Counted from the stretch's first letter, positions 51,390-60,864 are shown. The stretch is 64,000 nt of DNA from JAOUEA01 sp963825635 (GCA_963825635.1 CAWGTU010000001.1:992001-1056000), one strand, 5' to 3'. A program made the numbers and translations. The notes: a model not told the origin generated them from the letters alone.

Positions 51390-51626
51390 GTGCACATCGG
51401 CGGGCCCGCGGTCGGGCATCCCACCTGAGACCTCGATCTGCAACGCCGCATCCGTGAGACGCGGCGCGATCGCATGGCGACGGCGATGGCGCGAGCCCGG
51501 GGGCGGCGCACGCTGCTCGACCGCGTGCTGCAGCGTGAGCCCGGCGAGCGGCCGCTCCCGGTCGACCTCGACCCCGACGCCGTCGTCGACCGCGGCGACG
51601 ACGTCTGGAAATCCCTCCGGTTCTGA
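51390..51626 (+). CDS. Small basic ORF with an in-frame TGA
   Basis: A GTG at 51390, 3 nt after the reductase stop with GGAAAGG upstream, opens a frame that meets TGA at 51426-51428 and then stays open to 51626. The part after TGA (DLDLQRRIRETRRDRM ... DDVWKSLRF) looks coding, and an internal ATG at 51474 would give 50 aa. No family recognised. Could be a short gene starting at 51474, a nonsense-mutated gene, or, in a region with other sequence errors, a miscalled base. Confidence 0.4.
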
Positions 51627-51636
51627 CCGGGCCCGG

Positions 51637-51653
51637 TAGTCTGAGGCAGACTA
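51637..51653. terminator. Small hairpin between converging genes
   Basis: TAGTCT-N5-AGACTA, overlapping the stop codon of the minus-strand ATPase (51651-51653). Six base pairs only, so a weak bidirectional terminator at best. Confidence 0.3.
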
Positions 51654-52478
51654 GTCTGTCGTGAGGTGGTCGGCGAGCTCGCCGGGGGAGCCCTCCGCGT
51701 CGATCAGGCCGTCGCGGAACAGCACGACCCGGTTCGCGTAGCGCAGCGCCTCGGGGTTGTGCGTGGCGGCGAGCACCGCACCACCCCGGCCGACCACGTC
51801 CCACAGCGCCGCGAGGATCAGATCGGCGTTCTCGGTGTCGACCTCGGCGATCGGCTCGTCGGCGAGCACGACCTCGGGCTCGGCGATCAGCGCGCGGGCG
51901 ACCGCCACGCGCTGCTGCTGGCCGGCCGAGAGCTCGAACGTGCGGTTGTCGACGCGATCGGCCAGGTCCAGTCGCTCGAGCCAGCCGCTCGCGCGTTCCC
52001 TGGCCTCGTCGAGCGCCGCGCCGTTCACGCGCAGCGGCAGTTCCACGTTCTCGACGGCCGAGAGGGTCGGAAGCAGGCCGAACGACTGGAAGATCACACC
52101 CATGCCACGTCGGCGCAGGTCGGTGCGATCGGTGCGCGACATCCGCTGGATCGGTCGGCCCTTCCAGCGCACCTCGCCCTCGTCGGGAGCATCGAGCCCG
52201 CTGAGGGCGCCGATGAACGTCGTCTTTCCGGAGCCGCTCGGCCCCATCAGGGCGACGAAGTCGCGCGGGGCGAGCGAGAGCGAGGCGCCGCGCACGGCGA
52301 GCACCCCGTGGGTGCCGGGGTACGTGCGCACGATGTCCTCGCCCTCGAGCAAGGGGGCAGCTGCGCCGGACGGAGGTCCCTCGCGGCCGGTCGGCGACGC
52401 CTCGGCAACATCGCTCGTGCTCAGATCGGCGGCTCCCGAGGGGCCCCATGCTGCGCGGAGGTCGTCTGCGTCAGGCAT
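51651..52478 (-). CDS. MacB/LolD-type ABC exporter ATPase (second)
   Basis: 275 aa. An unusual Pro/Gly-rich N-terminus of about 40 residues, then Walker A GPSGSGKTT, signature LSAGQQQR (Ala for the usual second Gly), Walker B VVLADEPIAEVD and switch His ATHNPE. It starts within the end of the first ATPase gene (8-nt overlap). Two different ATPases beside one large permease suggest a heterodimeric motor. Confidence 0.9.
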   Translation of the reverse strand: MPDADDLRAAWGPSGAADLSTSDVAEASPTGREGPPSGAAAPLLEGEDIVRTYPGTHGVLAVRGASLSLAPRDFVALMGPSGSGKTTFIGALSGLDAPDEGEVRWKGRPIQRMSRTDRTDLRRRGMGVIFQSFGLLPTLSAVENVELPLRVNGAALDEARERASGWLERLDLADRVDNRTFELSAGQQQRVAVARALIAEPEVVLADEPIAEVDTENADLILAALWDVVGRGGAVLAATHNPEALRYANRVVLFRDGLIDAEGSPGELADHLTTD

Positions 52479-53337
52479 GGCCGGTCTCGCTCCGTCGTCG
52501 CAGCCGGACCTCGTCGGCGGTGACCTCCGCTTCCAGCTCCCCGTCGCCGAGTGCCGCGACGGCCTCGTCGGGGAGGCGCACGCGCCCGTCGTCGCCCATC
52601 GGCTCCACGGAGGCGCCCTCGTGCAGCACGCGTCCGTCCCGCACCCGGATGCGCCGGTCGGCGGCCCGCGCGGCCGTGAGGTCGTGCGTCACCATCACGA
52701 TCGTGACGCCGAACTCGCGGTTCACCGCCCGGAACGCGTCGAGCACGGTGGCCGCGCTCTCGGAGTCGAGCTCGGCGGTCGGCTCGTCGGCGAGCAAGAT
52801 CGAGGGGGTGTTCGCGAGCGCGACGGCGATCGCCGCCCGCTGCTGTTCGCCGCCCGAGAGCATGCCGGGCGTGTGGCGGAGCCGTTCGCCGAGGCCGACG
52901 AGGCGCAGGAGCTCGTCGGCGTCCCGCCGCCGCCCCGGGTCGTCGTGGCGGTCGATCGCGGCCGGCAGGCTCACGTTCTCGCGCACCGTGAGGTACGGCA
53001 CGAGGTTGCGCGCGGTGCCCTGCCAGACGAAGCCGATGCGGTGGGCGCGGTACCGCGTGAGCGCGTCGACGCCGAGCAGTCCGAGGTCCTGTCCGTCGAC
53101 CTCGACCGAGCCGGCCGAGGCGCGATCGAGCCCGCCGATCAGGTTGAGGATCGTCGACTTCCCGGCGCCGCTCGGGCCGACGACCGCGAGGAACTCGCCC
53201 GGCGCGATGTCGAGGTCGACCCCGCCGAGCGCGACCACACCGGTCTCGGCGATGCGGTAGACCTTGTACACGTGTCGGAACCGGATCAAGATCTCGCGAT
53301 CGGACGGGGCGAACAGCTCGGGGCTGACCATCGTCAT
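52471..53337 (-). CDS. MacB/LolD-type ABC exporter ATPase (first)
   Basis: 288 aa, ATG overlapping the permease stop by 4 nt. Walker A GPSGAGKST, Q-loop VWQGTARN, signature LSGGEQQR, Walker B ILLADEPTAELD and switch His VTHDL. The C-terminal 45 residues are charged. Works with the FtsX-like permease. Confidence 0.92.
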   Translation of the reverse strand: MTMVSPELFAPSDREILIRFRHVYKVYRIAETGVVALGGVDLDIAPGEFLAVVGPSGAGKSTILNLIGGLDRASAGSVEVDGQDLGLLGVDALTRYRAHRIGFVWQGTARNLVPYLTVRENVSLPAAIDRHDDPGRRRDADELLRLVGLGERLRHTPGMLSGGEQQRAAIAVALANTPSILLADEPTAELDSESAATVLDAFRAVNREFGVTIVMVTHDLTAARAADRRIRVRDGRVLHEGASVEPMGDDGRVRLPDEAVAALGDGELEAEVTADEVRLRRRSETGHA

Positions 53338-56300
53338 TCCGCCTCACCCCGCAACACGCCGGTCACGGACGATCGCATCAGGGTGCGCATCGCCGTGCCG
53401 AGCGCGATCGCGCTCGCGACGACGATCGCCACGACCGCCGCGCCGATCGCGGGCCAGTCGAGCACCAGGACGGGCGCCGGATACGAGACCCCGAGGCTCG
53501 TGCCGACGTAGGGCATCACGAGCCGCAGGAGCCAGTAGCCGATCGCCAGCCCGGCGAGGAGCGCGAAGCCGAGCAAGGCCGCCTGCTCCAACACGAGGGT
53601 GGTCCGGATCTGCCGCCCGCCCGTGCCCATCGCCCGCAAGGCAGCGAACTCGTAGTCCCGCCGGCGCATCGTGAAGTACAGGCCCGCGGCGACCCCGATG
53701 ATCACGAGCCCGACGCCGGCGACCGCGGCCGCGAAGTTCATGCCCACCGCGAGCGACTGCGGGAGCTGCGCGAGCAGCCCCTCGATCGGCGCAGTGGCGG
53801 TCACGATGCCCGGCACCCATCCCGCCTCGGTCAGCAGCGGCGACGGGTCCTCGGGCGTGTTGGCCCACGCCTCGTTCAGCGTGACGCCGGCTTCGGGGAT
53901 CGAGAACTGCCGCTCGAGCAGCCCACGGACGGGCACGATCACGAATGGGGCGTTCGGCACGATCCCGGGGAAATGGCTCGCTACGGCGACCGGCTCGACC
54001 TGCAGCCGTTGGCCGGCGAGCCCGACCTCGACCATGCCTCCGCTCTGCGCCGCCACATTGTCGGAGACGAGGGCCGGCAGGGCGGGTGCGGCCGGCAGGA
54101 GCCCGCCGACCACGTTGCCGGCCCCCGGGCGGAAGATGTATCGGACGGAGCCGTCGGGATCGGGCTCGAGCGTGCCCGTGCTGCCGCGCCAGGTCGTCGG
54201 CTGCCACGCCGCGAGGTCGAGCGCCTGGTCGCCGACCTGCGGCGCGTCGATGACGACCACGATCTCGTCGGGCAGATCGGTGCCGGTGTCCGCTCGGAAC
54301 GTGATCGACAGCAGACGCTCGGCGTCGGGAAGCTCCAGGGCGACGTCCTGCGACCCGGCGACGAGCGCCTGCGACGACGTGGTGAGCCGGTCATCGGCCG
54401 ACACCGACGTCGTCTGCACGCTGAGCTCTTCGGCTGCACGCGGCACCTCGACCGTCATCGTGAGCTCCGTCGCGCCCTCGGGCACCTCGACCCCGAGGGG
54501 TTCGGTGTCGAGCCGTTCGAGGATGTCGTCGAGCGACGTCGAGGAGAAATCGTCGCGCCACCAGCCGGCTTCCTCGAAGCGCGCGGGGTCGATGCCGAGA
54601 GCGGTGGGCGGCAGCGAGAAGCTCGCGCTCGAGAACGAGGGGTCCGTGCGCACGAGCGCCATCGTCTCGGGTGGCATCGATCCGACGGCGGCGAGCACCT
54701 GGTCCGGCGGCGAGGCGCTGACGCTCCAGTCGGCCCCGACCTGCACGTGGGCGGCGTCGCTGTGGTTCTGCAACACGATCGCCCGGTACGACGTCGCGAG
54801 CACGAGCAGTCCCATCGACAGCAAGAGCAGCAGCGCCGCGGCGAAGCCGGTGCCCGGCGAGCGCCCGAGGCGGCGTCCGGCGAGGTAGGTGGGCAGCCGG
54901 CGTGCGCGGCCGATGCGCCGATCCAGCCGGTGCAGGACGAACGACAGCATCCGCAGGGCGATGAACGAGGCGGCGAACAGCAGCAGCGTCGGTGCGGCGA
55001 GCACGAGGGGCTCGATCGCTCCCTCGCCCGCCTCAGGCTTCGTGCCGCCGCGCAGCTGGATGAAGGCGAAGATGCCGAGCGGCAGCACGATCAGCTCGAC
55101 CGGGACCCGGGCCAAGAGGGGACGATCCTCGCGCGATGCTCGGCGACGTTCCTCGATCACGGTGCGCGAGACCGCCGGCGCCGAGAGCGCCAGCAGGACG
55201 AGTGCGCCGACGAGCGCCACGGCGAGCCCGAGCCAGATCGCGCCGTCGTTGAACCGGGCGGGGAACTCGACGCCCGGGAGCTGCTCGCCGTTGAACCGTC
55301 CGGCGAGCGTGGCCAGTCCGAGACCCAGCAGCAGTCCGAGCGGGAACGCGACGACCGCGTAGAGCAGCGCCTGCGCCCCCTGCGCCGCGAGCAGGGTGCC
55401 GCGGGAGAAGCCGCGGCTGTGCAGGACCGCGAGCTCGAACGTCTGGCGCGTGAGCGTGAGCGACCCCACCCCGGCGAGCACGGCGAGCGTCACCGCCCCG
55501 ATCTGGAACACGACGAGCAGGATCGGCACCCGCAGGTTCTTCACGCGCAGGTCGACGAGGTCGAACAACGTGTCGAGACCGGTCACCATGCGAACCGAGG
55601 AGAGACCAGGCTGGGCCTGCATCGCCTCCTCGATCTCGACCAGCTGCGCCGGTACGCGCGACGCCTGCTCGAACGCCACGCCGTCCAGGGCGAGGAACGC
55701 GTCCCACGTGAACTCCGTCGTGAGGCCGAGCGCGCCGGCGGCATCGAGGTACGTGGCGCGGTCGACGAGCGCCGGCGGTGGGTCGGTCGAGTCGGGTGCG
55801 GGGAACGGGCTGCGGCCGCCGTACCAGAACGGATCGTCGCGATCGGGGGAGTCGAACATGCCCGCGATGCGCAGGTCGAGCGACTCGTCGTTGGGACCGA
55901 CGAGGGCGACGCTGTCGCCGGTCTCCAGGCCGAGGGAGGCCGCCGTGCTCGAGGGGAGCGCGATCTCACCGGTGCCGGGTGGCGCTCCCTCGATCTCCAG
56001 GTGCTCGGGGGCGCCCTCTCGGAAGACGAGCGGCACCGAGGGGCCGTCGGGCCCTCCGAGCCGCACCGTTCCGAGGCCCTGCGGCACCACGGTGTCGACG
56101 GGCACGGAGCCGAACGCGCCGGTGATCGCGTCGTCGGCTGCGTTCCAATCGAGATCGGCACCCGCGAACAGCTGCAAGCGGGCGTTCGTGACCGTCACGC
56201 TCTCGCTGCCGATCGAAGAGGACAGGATCGCCTCGCGGGCAGCGTCGGCGTAGATCGGCCCGGCGACGAGCACGCCGATCGTGAAGGCCAGCGTGACGAC

Positions 56301-56363
56301 GACGGCCAGGCCCAGCGATCGCTGGGCGACGAAGCGCTTGAGCAGGAACCGAAGGGTCGCCAT
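53334..56363 (-). CDS. Large FtsX-family ABC transporter permease
   Basis: 1009 aa, about two to three times MacB/LolE size. One N-terminal helix (19-41), a long extracytoplasmic domain (45-265), an FtsX block of four helices around 275-410, two more helices (about 435-490), a four-helix-associated block near 520-550, a second large outside domain (560-875) and a final FtsX block (890-1000). This duplicated FtsX plan is typical of actinobacterial exporters that act on lipids, lipoproteins or envelope peptides from outside. ATG 56363 follows homology. An open frame upstream to 56396 adds only 11 residues. A TATCAT -10 lies at 56402-56397. Confidence 0.88.
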   Translation of the reverse strand: MATLRFLLKRFVAQRSLGLAVVVTLAFTIGVLVAGPIYADAAREAILSSSIGSESVTVTNARLQLFAGADLDWNAADDAITGAFGSVPVDTVVPQGLGTVRLGGPDGPSVPLVFREGAPEHLEIEGAPPGTGEIALPSSTAASLGLETGDSVALVGPNDESLDLRIAGMFDSPDRDDPFWYGGRSPFPAPDSTDPPPALVDRATYLDAAGALGLTTEFTWDAFLALDGVAFEQASRVPAQLVEIEEAMQAQPGLSSVRMVTGLDTLFDLVDLRVKNLRVPILLVVFQIGAVTLAVLAGVGSLTLTRQTFELAVLHSRGFSRGTLLAAQGAQALLYAVVAFPLGLLLGLGLATLAGRFNGEQLPGVEFPARFNDGAIWLGLAVALVGALVLLALSAPAVSRTVIEERRRASREDRPLLARVPVELIVLPLGIFAFIQLRGGTKPEAGEGAIEPLVLAAPTLLLFAASFIALRMLSFVLHRLDRRIGRARRLPTYLAGRRLGRSPGTGFAAALLLLLSMGLLVLATSYRAIVLQNHSDAAHVQVGADWSVSASPPDQVLAAVGSMPPETMALVRTDPSFSSASFSLPPTALGIDPARFEEAGWWRDDFSSTSLDDILERLDTEPLGVEVPEGATELTMTVEVPRAAEELSVQTTSVSADDRLTTSSQALVAGSQDVALELPDAERLLSITFRADTGTDLPDEIVVVIDAPQVGDQALDLAAWQPTTWRGSTGTLEPDPDGSVRYIFRPGAGNVVGGLLPAAPALPALVSDNVAAQSGGMVEVGLAGQRLQVEPVAVASHFPGIVPNAPFVIVPVRGLLERQFSIPEAGVTLNEAWANTPEDPSPLLTEAGWVPGIVTATAPIEGLLAQLPQSLAVGMNFAAAVAGVGLVIIGVAAGLYFTMRRRDYEFAALRAMGTGGRQIRTTLVLEQAALLGFALLAGLAIGYWLLRLVMPYVGTSLGVSYPAPVLVLDWPAIGAAVVAIVVASAIALGTAMRTLMRSSVTGVLRGEAE

Positions 56364-56487
56364 CACTGCGGGTGGCGCCCGTCGGAGCGCCCGCACGATG
56401 ATACGGACCTGCGGTTCCTTGCCGCCCCGGGCGATTGCGGAATCGTGCCGTCTCCCGGTGCTCGTCTGGACCCCGCAGGCCCCCTGC

Positions 56488-56493
56488 TAGGCT
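56488..56493 (+). promoter_or_regulatory. -10 element of the aminotransferase-serA operon
   Basis: TAGGCT, 46 nt before the GTG at 56540. GAGGAG is found at 56522-56527. Confidence 0.45.
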
Positions 56494-56539
56494 GGGCCTT
56501 CGAGCCCAGAACGACACCTGCGAGGAGTTGATCCGCACC

Positions 56540-57700
56540 GTGGACAGGCCCGAGATCATCCTGGCTCCCGGCCCGACCCCGATCCCGCCCGAGGTGCTGC
56601 TCGCCCAGGGCAGCCCGCTCGTGTACCACCGCGGGCCCGGCTTCGGGAACATCATGCGCGAGGTCACCGACCGGCTGCGCACGCTCTACCGCACCGAGAC
56701 GGCCGACGTACTGCTGATGACCTCGAGCGGCACCGGCGGCCTCGAGTCGGCGATCGCGAACTGCTTCTCGCCCGGCGACGAGGTGCTCGTGCCGCTGGCG
56801 GGGTTCTTCGCCGAGCGGTTCAAGACCCTGGCAGAGACGTTCGGTCTCACGGTGCACACGGTCGACTACGAGTGGGGCGAGCGTATCCGCCCCGACGAGG
56901 TGGCGTCGGCGCTGGCCGAGCACCCGGTGAAGGCTGTGCTGCTCACCCAGAGCGAGACCTCGACCGGCGTGATCCAGCCGATCGAGAAGCTCGCGAAGGT
57001 CGCCAACGACGCCGGAGCGATGGTCGTCGTCGACGTGGTCTCGTCGCTCGGCGCCGTGCCGTTCGAGTTCGACGCGTGGGGTGTCGACGTGGCCATCGGC
57101 GGCTCCCAGAAGGCGTTGAGCGCCTCGCCAGGCATCGCGTTCGCCGCGATCAGCGATCGCGCCTGGGAGGCCTCCCGTTCGGCCGCGAACCCCCGCTTCT
57201 ACTTCGACTGGGCCACGTACAAGCGCTTCGCCGACCTCCCCGACCCCGAGAACCCCTGGACCCCTGCGATCAGCGTGATGCAGGGCCTGCAAGCCGCGCT
57301 CGAGCTCTACTTCCAGGACGGGGTCGAGGCCGCGATGCGACGTCACCGGATGCTGTCGCGTGCCGTGAAGGAGGGCGCCAAGGCGCTCGGGCTCGACCTG
57401 TTCGGCGAGGGACTCGACGACAACTGGACCGTCACCGCGATCCGCGCGCCAGAATCCGCCGACGCCGACGCGATCTGCGACACGATCCGCGCCGAGCACG
57501 GCTGCGTGCTCGCGCCCGGGCAGGGACCGCTGAAGGGGAAGGTCTTCCGCATCGGACACTTCGGCTACTTCAGCGAGCTCGACATCATCCGCGGGCTCGC
57601 CGCGCTGGAGATGACGCTCGAGTCGCTCGGGCACCCCGTGAAGCGCGGGGCAGCGGTCGCCGCCGCCGAGACCGTGTTCATGGAGTCGCGCGGCGCGTGA
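56540..57700 (+). CDS. Class V PLP aminotransferase next to serA
   Basis: 386 aa, small-domain-first fold-type I enzyme. PLP Lys in GGSQKALSASPG, Asp in VVDVVSSLGAVPF, N-terminal LAPGPTPIPPEVLLA. It belongs to the alanine-glyoxylate/serine-pyruvate branch rather than classical SerC. Because its stop overlaps the serA start (GTGA), it most likely supplies the phosphoserine aminotransferase step, a known substitution in some bacteria and archaea. That is inference from context. Confidence 0.88.
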   Translation: MDRPEIILAPGPTPIPPEVLLAQGSPLVYHRGPGFGNIMREVTDRLRTLYRTETADVLLMTSSGTGGLESAIANCFSPGDEVLVPLAGFFAERFKTLAETFGLTVHTVDYEWGERIRPDEVASALAEHPVKAVLLTQSETSTGVIQPIEKLAKVANDAGAMVVVDVVSSLGAVPFEFDAWGVDVAIGGSQKALSASPGIAFAAISDRAWEASRSAANPRFYFDWATYKRFADLPDPENPWTPAISVMQGLQAALELYFQDGVEAAMRRHRMLSRAVKEGAKALGLDLFGEGLDDNWTVTAIRAPESADADAICDTIRAEHGCVLAPGQGPLKGKVFRIGHFGYFSELDIIRGLAALEMTLESLGHPVKRGAAVAAAETVFMESRGA

Positions 57701-59279
57701 GGGTCCTCGTCACCGAGCCGCTGTCCGCGCAGGGGCTCGAGCTGCTGCGGGCCGACTTCCAGGTCGACGAACGCAACGATCTGGCGAGCGGCGATCTCGC
57801 GGCCGAGATCGAGCCCTACGACGCGCTGGTCATCCGCAGCGCGACGCAGGTGACCGACGCGGTGCTGCAGGCGGCGACGCACCTGAAGGTCGTCGCCCGC
57901 GCCGGCATCGGCCTGGACAACATCGACGTCGACTCGGCCACCAGGCGCGGCGTGATGGTCGTGAACGCTCCGCAGTCCAACATCATCAGCGCCGCGGAAC
58001 AGGCGATGGCGCTGCTGCTCGCGCAGGCGCGCAACACGCCACAGGCCCACGCCGCGCTGAAGGCGGGGTCGTGGGAGCGCACGAAGTGGGAGGGGGTCGA
58101 GCTCGCCGGCAAGACGCTCGGGCTCGTCGGCCTCGGCCGCGTCGGCGCGCTCGTCGCACCACGCGCCGCGGGTTTCGGCATGCGGGTGATCGCGTTCGAT
58201 CCGTACGTGAGCGCCGAACGCGCGAAGGAGATGGGCGTCGATGCGATGCCCTCGCTCGAGGCGCTGCTCGTGCAGGCCGACTTCGTGTCGATCCACCTTC
58301 CGCGCACGCCGGATACCGAGGGCCTGATCGGCGAGCACGAACTGCGGTTGATGAAGCAGGGCGCCCGGCTGGTCAACACGGCCCGCGGGGGCATCGTCGA
58401 CGAGAGCGCGCTCGCGAAGGCGATCGAGAGCGGTCACCTCGGCGGGGCCGCGCTCGACGTGTTCACGACCGAGCCCACGACCGACTCGCCCCTGTTCGCG
58501 CTCGATCCGGTCGTCGTCACGCCGCACCTCGGCGCCTCCACGAAGGAGGCGCAGGACAAGGCGGGCACCACCGTGGCCGAGATGGTGCGGCTCGCGCTCA
58601 CCGGCGAGTTCGTGCCGTACGCCGTGAACGTCTCGGCGGGGCCGAGGTCACCGAGGTCGTGCGTCCGTTCGTGCCGCTCGCGGAACGCCTCGGGGCGCTC
58701 ACGGCCGGGCTCGCCGAGGGCGGCGTGCGATCGATCGTCGCGAGCTACCTCGGCCGGATCGCGGAGTCCGACACCCGCGTGCTCACGCTCGCCACCCTGA
58801 AGGGCATCCTCGGCAACACCGTGCACGAACCCGTCTCGTTCGTGAACGCGCCGATGCTCGCCCGTGAGCGCGGGCTCACGGTGAGCGAGATGCGCTCGAC
58901 CGTGTCGCAGGACTACGTGAGCTCGATCTCGCTGCGGGCCGAGACCGACGCGGACCCCGTCGCGGTGTCGGGGTCGGTGCTCGGGCGCGACCACGAGCGG
59001 GTGACCCAGGTGAACGGCTTCGAGATCGAGGTGACGCCCGCGGGCCACATGGTGTTCTTCACCTACGTCGACCGCCCGGGCATCATCGGGAAGGTCGGCA
59101 CCCTGCTCGGGGAGGCGGGCATCAACATCGCCACGATGGACGTCGGCCGCAAGGCCGAGGGTGGCGAGGCGCTGATGTGCCTGACGGTCGACACGGAGGT
59201 ACCGCCCGACGTGCTCGAGGGCGTCGCCGGCGAGATCGAGGCCCACCAGCTGCGAACGGTCACGCTGCCGCCGGCCTGA
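57697..59279 (+). pseudogene. serA: D-3-phosphoglycerate dehydrogenase with a one-base deletion
   Basis: GTG overlapping the aminotransferase stop. First step of serine synthesis (3-phosphoglycerate to phosphohydroxypyruvate, NAD). Frame A holds the dehydrogenase core: GLVGLGRVG, catalytic Arg/Glu/His regions ARAGIGLDNID, VNTARGGIVDE and TPHLGAST. Near 58638-58643 (GGGGCC) the frame must shift by one lost base. Frame B continues with EVTEVVRPFVPLAERLG, the ASB-type middle domain, and a C-terminal ACT domain (HMVFFTYVDRPGIIGKVG). Corrected length is about 527 aa, exactly the actinobacterial size, so sequence error is more likely than a lost gene. Without correction the first frame stops at 58800. 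Confidence 0.85.
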
Positions 59280-59314
59280 GCCGTTCCCTGCTCCTTCCGG
59301 CGATATCGCTGTGG

Positions 59315-59320
59315 TAGCGT
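59315..59320 (+). promoter_or_regulatory. -10 element upstream of a leader ORF and the MFS gene
   Basis: TAGCGT, 9 nt before an ATG at 59330. Confidence 0.45.
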
Positions 59321-59329
59321 GCTCGGGCC

Positions 59330-59404
59330 ATGAAGCGGATGTTGCTGATCACCGGTGATGCGGCCGGTGCGCGTGCCCTCGTCGGGCCGCGCGCCGCGCG
59401 GTAG
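59330..59404 (+). CDS. Possible 24-aa leader peptide or DJ-1/PfpI remnant
   Basis: A leaderless ATG opens a 24-codon frame ending in TAG at 59402-59404, 56 nt before the MFS start. The first residues MKRMLLITGDAAGARA resemble the N-terminus of DJ-1/PfpI proteins, so it could be the stump of a deleted gene. Alternatively a translated leader of the MFS mRNA. Confidence 0.3.
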   Translation: MKRMLLITGDAAGARALVGPRAAR

Positions 59405-59460
59405 CGCACCACCCTCGATCAGGATCACCGCCCGCACCACCTCGCAAGGAGTTCCGCTTC

Positions 59461-60735
59461 ATGAGCCGCTCGTCCACCCCGATCAGCCCCGAGCCTCGTC
59501 ACGTGCCGTCGGCGCGCGAGCGCTCCGCCGTGCGCAGGCTGGCGACGGCGCGCCTGATCTCGCTCACCGGCAGTGGTGCGGCGTTCGCGGCGCTCGCGTA
59601 CATCATGTTCCAGCTCACGGGCGAGTCGCGCTGGGTGTCGTGGACGCTCCTGCTCACGTTCGGCGCCCAGGGGCTCTTCGCGCCGCTGGGTAGCGCGCTC
59701 GGCGATCGCTTCGACCGCCGGAAGGTGCTCGTGATCGCGGACCTCGCCGCCGCGGCGGGCTTCGTGGCGCTCGCGTTCGCGCAGACCCCGGCCCAGCTGC
59801 TGGTGATGGCGTTCATCACCGCGACGCTCGAGTCGCCGATCTGGTCGGTGTCCGCGGCCGCCGTGCCGAACCTCGTCGGGCCCGAGGACCTGACGTGGGC
59901 GAATGGCATGGTGGCGGTCGGCCGCAACATCGGGAACCTGGTCGGGCCGATCGTCGGCGGCGTGCTGGTCGCCGTGATCGCGCCCGACTCGACGCCTGAC
60001 CAGCTGCAGACCGCCGGCTACTTCGTGTTCGGGCTGAACGCCATCACGTTCGCCGGCTCGGCCTGGCTGATCGGCACGACGCCCGGCTCGTTCACGGGCG
60101 AGCGCGGCGAGGACGATCGCTTCGGCAGCCTGAAGGACGGGGTCGTCTTCCTTCTGCGCGATCGCGTGTTGCGGGCGATCACGCTCGCCTGGGTCGTGCT
60201 GTTGCTCGGCGCCGGTTTCACGCTCGTCGCGGAAGTGGCGCTCGCTGAAGAGCTCGGGGCGGGGGCGATCGGCTACGGCCTGCTGAACGCTGGATGGGGC
60301 GGCGGCGCCGCGCTGGGTTCCTTCCTCGCCCAGCGCTACCTGCGGGAACGCTACGAGGCGCGCGCGCTGATCTGGGGTGTCGCCCTCGTCGGACTGTGCC
60401 TCGGCCTGATCGGCATCGCGCCCTGGCTGCCGCTCGCCGTCGGCTTGATGGTCGGCGCCGGCACGGGGGAGGGCATCGGAGGCGTCGCAGAGCAGGGCAT
60501 CCTGCAGCGGCGCACGCCCGACCACGTCCGGAGCCGCGTGATCGGGGCGAGCGAGTCGGCGATCCTGATAGCGCTCGCGATCTCGTTCGCGTTCGGCGGG
60601 GAGGTCGTCGATTCGATCGGACCGCGTGGCGCGTACTTCGTCGGAGGGCTGAGCTGCCTCGCCGCCGCGCTGGTGCTCGTGCGTCCGCTCGGCCGTGAGC
60701 ACAGAGAGTCGGTCGTGGCCGACGTCAGCGCCTGA
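59461..60735 (+). CDS. MFS transporter
   Basis: 424 aa, ATG with AAGGAG 9 nt upstream. About eleven to twelve membrane helices. The MFS motif A between helices 2 and 3 reads GSALGDRFDRRKVL. A long central cytosolic loop (about 215-235) separates the halves. Resembles MFS_3/enterobactin-exporter-like (EntS) drug or siderophore exporters. Substrate unknown. Confidence 0.88.
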   Translation: MSRSSTPISPEPRHVPSARERSAVRRLATARLISLTGSGAAFAALAYIMFQLTGESRWVSWTLLLTFGAQGLFAPLGSALGDRFDRRKVLVIADLAAAAGFVALAFAQTPAQLLVMAFITATLESPIWSVSAAAVPNLVGPEDLTWANGMVAVGRNIGNLVGPIVGGVLVAVIAPDSTPDQLQTAGYFVFGLNAITFAGSAWLIGTTPGSFTGERGEDDRFGSLKDGVVFLLRDRVLRAITLAWVVLLLGAGFTLVAEVALAEELGAGAIGYGLLNAGWGGGAALGSFLAQRYLRERYEARALIWGVALVGLCLGLIGIAPWLPLAVGLMVGAGTGEGIGGVAEQGILQRRTPDHVRSRVIGASESAILIALAISFAFGGEVVDSIGPRGAYFVGGLSCLAAALVLVRPLGREHRESVVADVSA

Positions 60736-60826
60736 GTTGGAACACGGATCAACCTGAATCATCGCTCAACACGAAGAGCGTGCCGACCGGTCGTCCCGTG
60801 CGGATATCCGAGGTGGCGAAGGGGAT

Positions 60827-60856
60827 TTGATTTGAATAGCCATTCAGGAGTATCGT
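60827..60856 (+). promoter_or_regulatory. Promoter with TetR-type operator before the oxidoreductase/demethylase genes
   Basis: TTGATT (60827-60832), 18-nt spacer, TATCGT (60851-60856), then ATG 8 nt later (leaderless). Between the two boxes lies TGAAT-N4-ATTCA (60833-60846), the TGAAT/ATTCA half-sites used by many TetR-family repressors. The 128-nt gap is visibly more AT-rich than its surroundings. Confidence 0.6.
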
Positions 60857-60864
60857 CACCGCCC

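Noticed and set aside
51426..51428. TGA read as selenocysteine
   Set aside because: No SECIS-like hairpin directly downstream that I can see, no selenoprotein family, and nearby genes show sequence errors.
53973..56531. 852-codon plus-strand frame opposite the FtsX permease
   Set aside because: Shadow of the minus-strand gene. The composition is Arg/Gln/Asp-rich without any domain.
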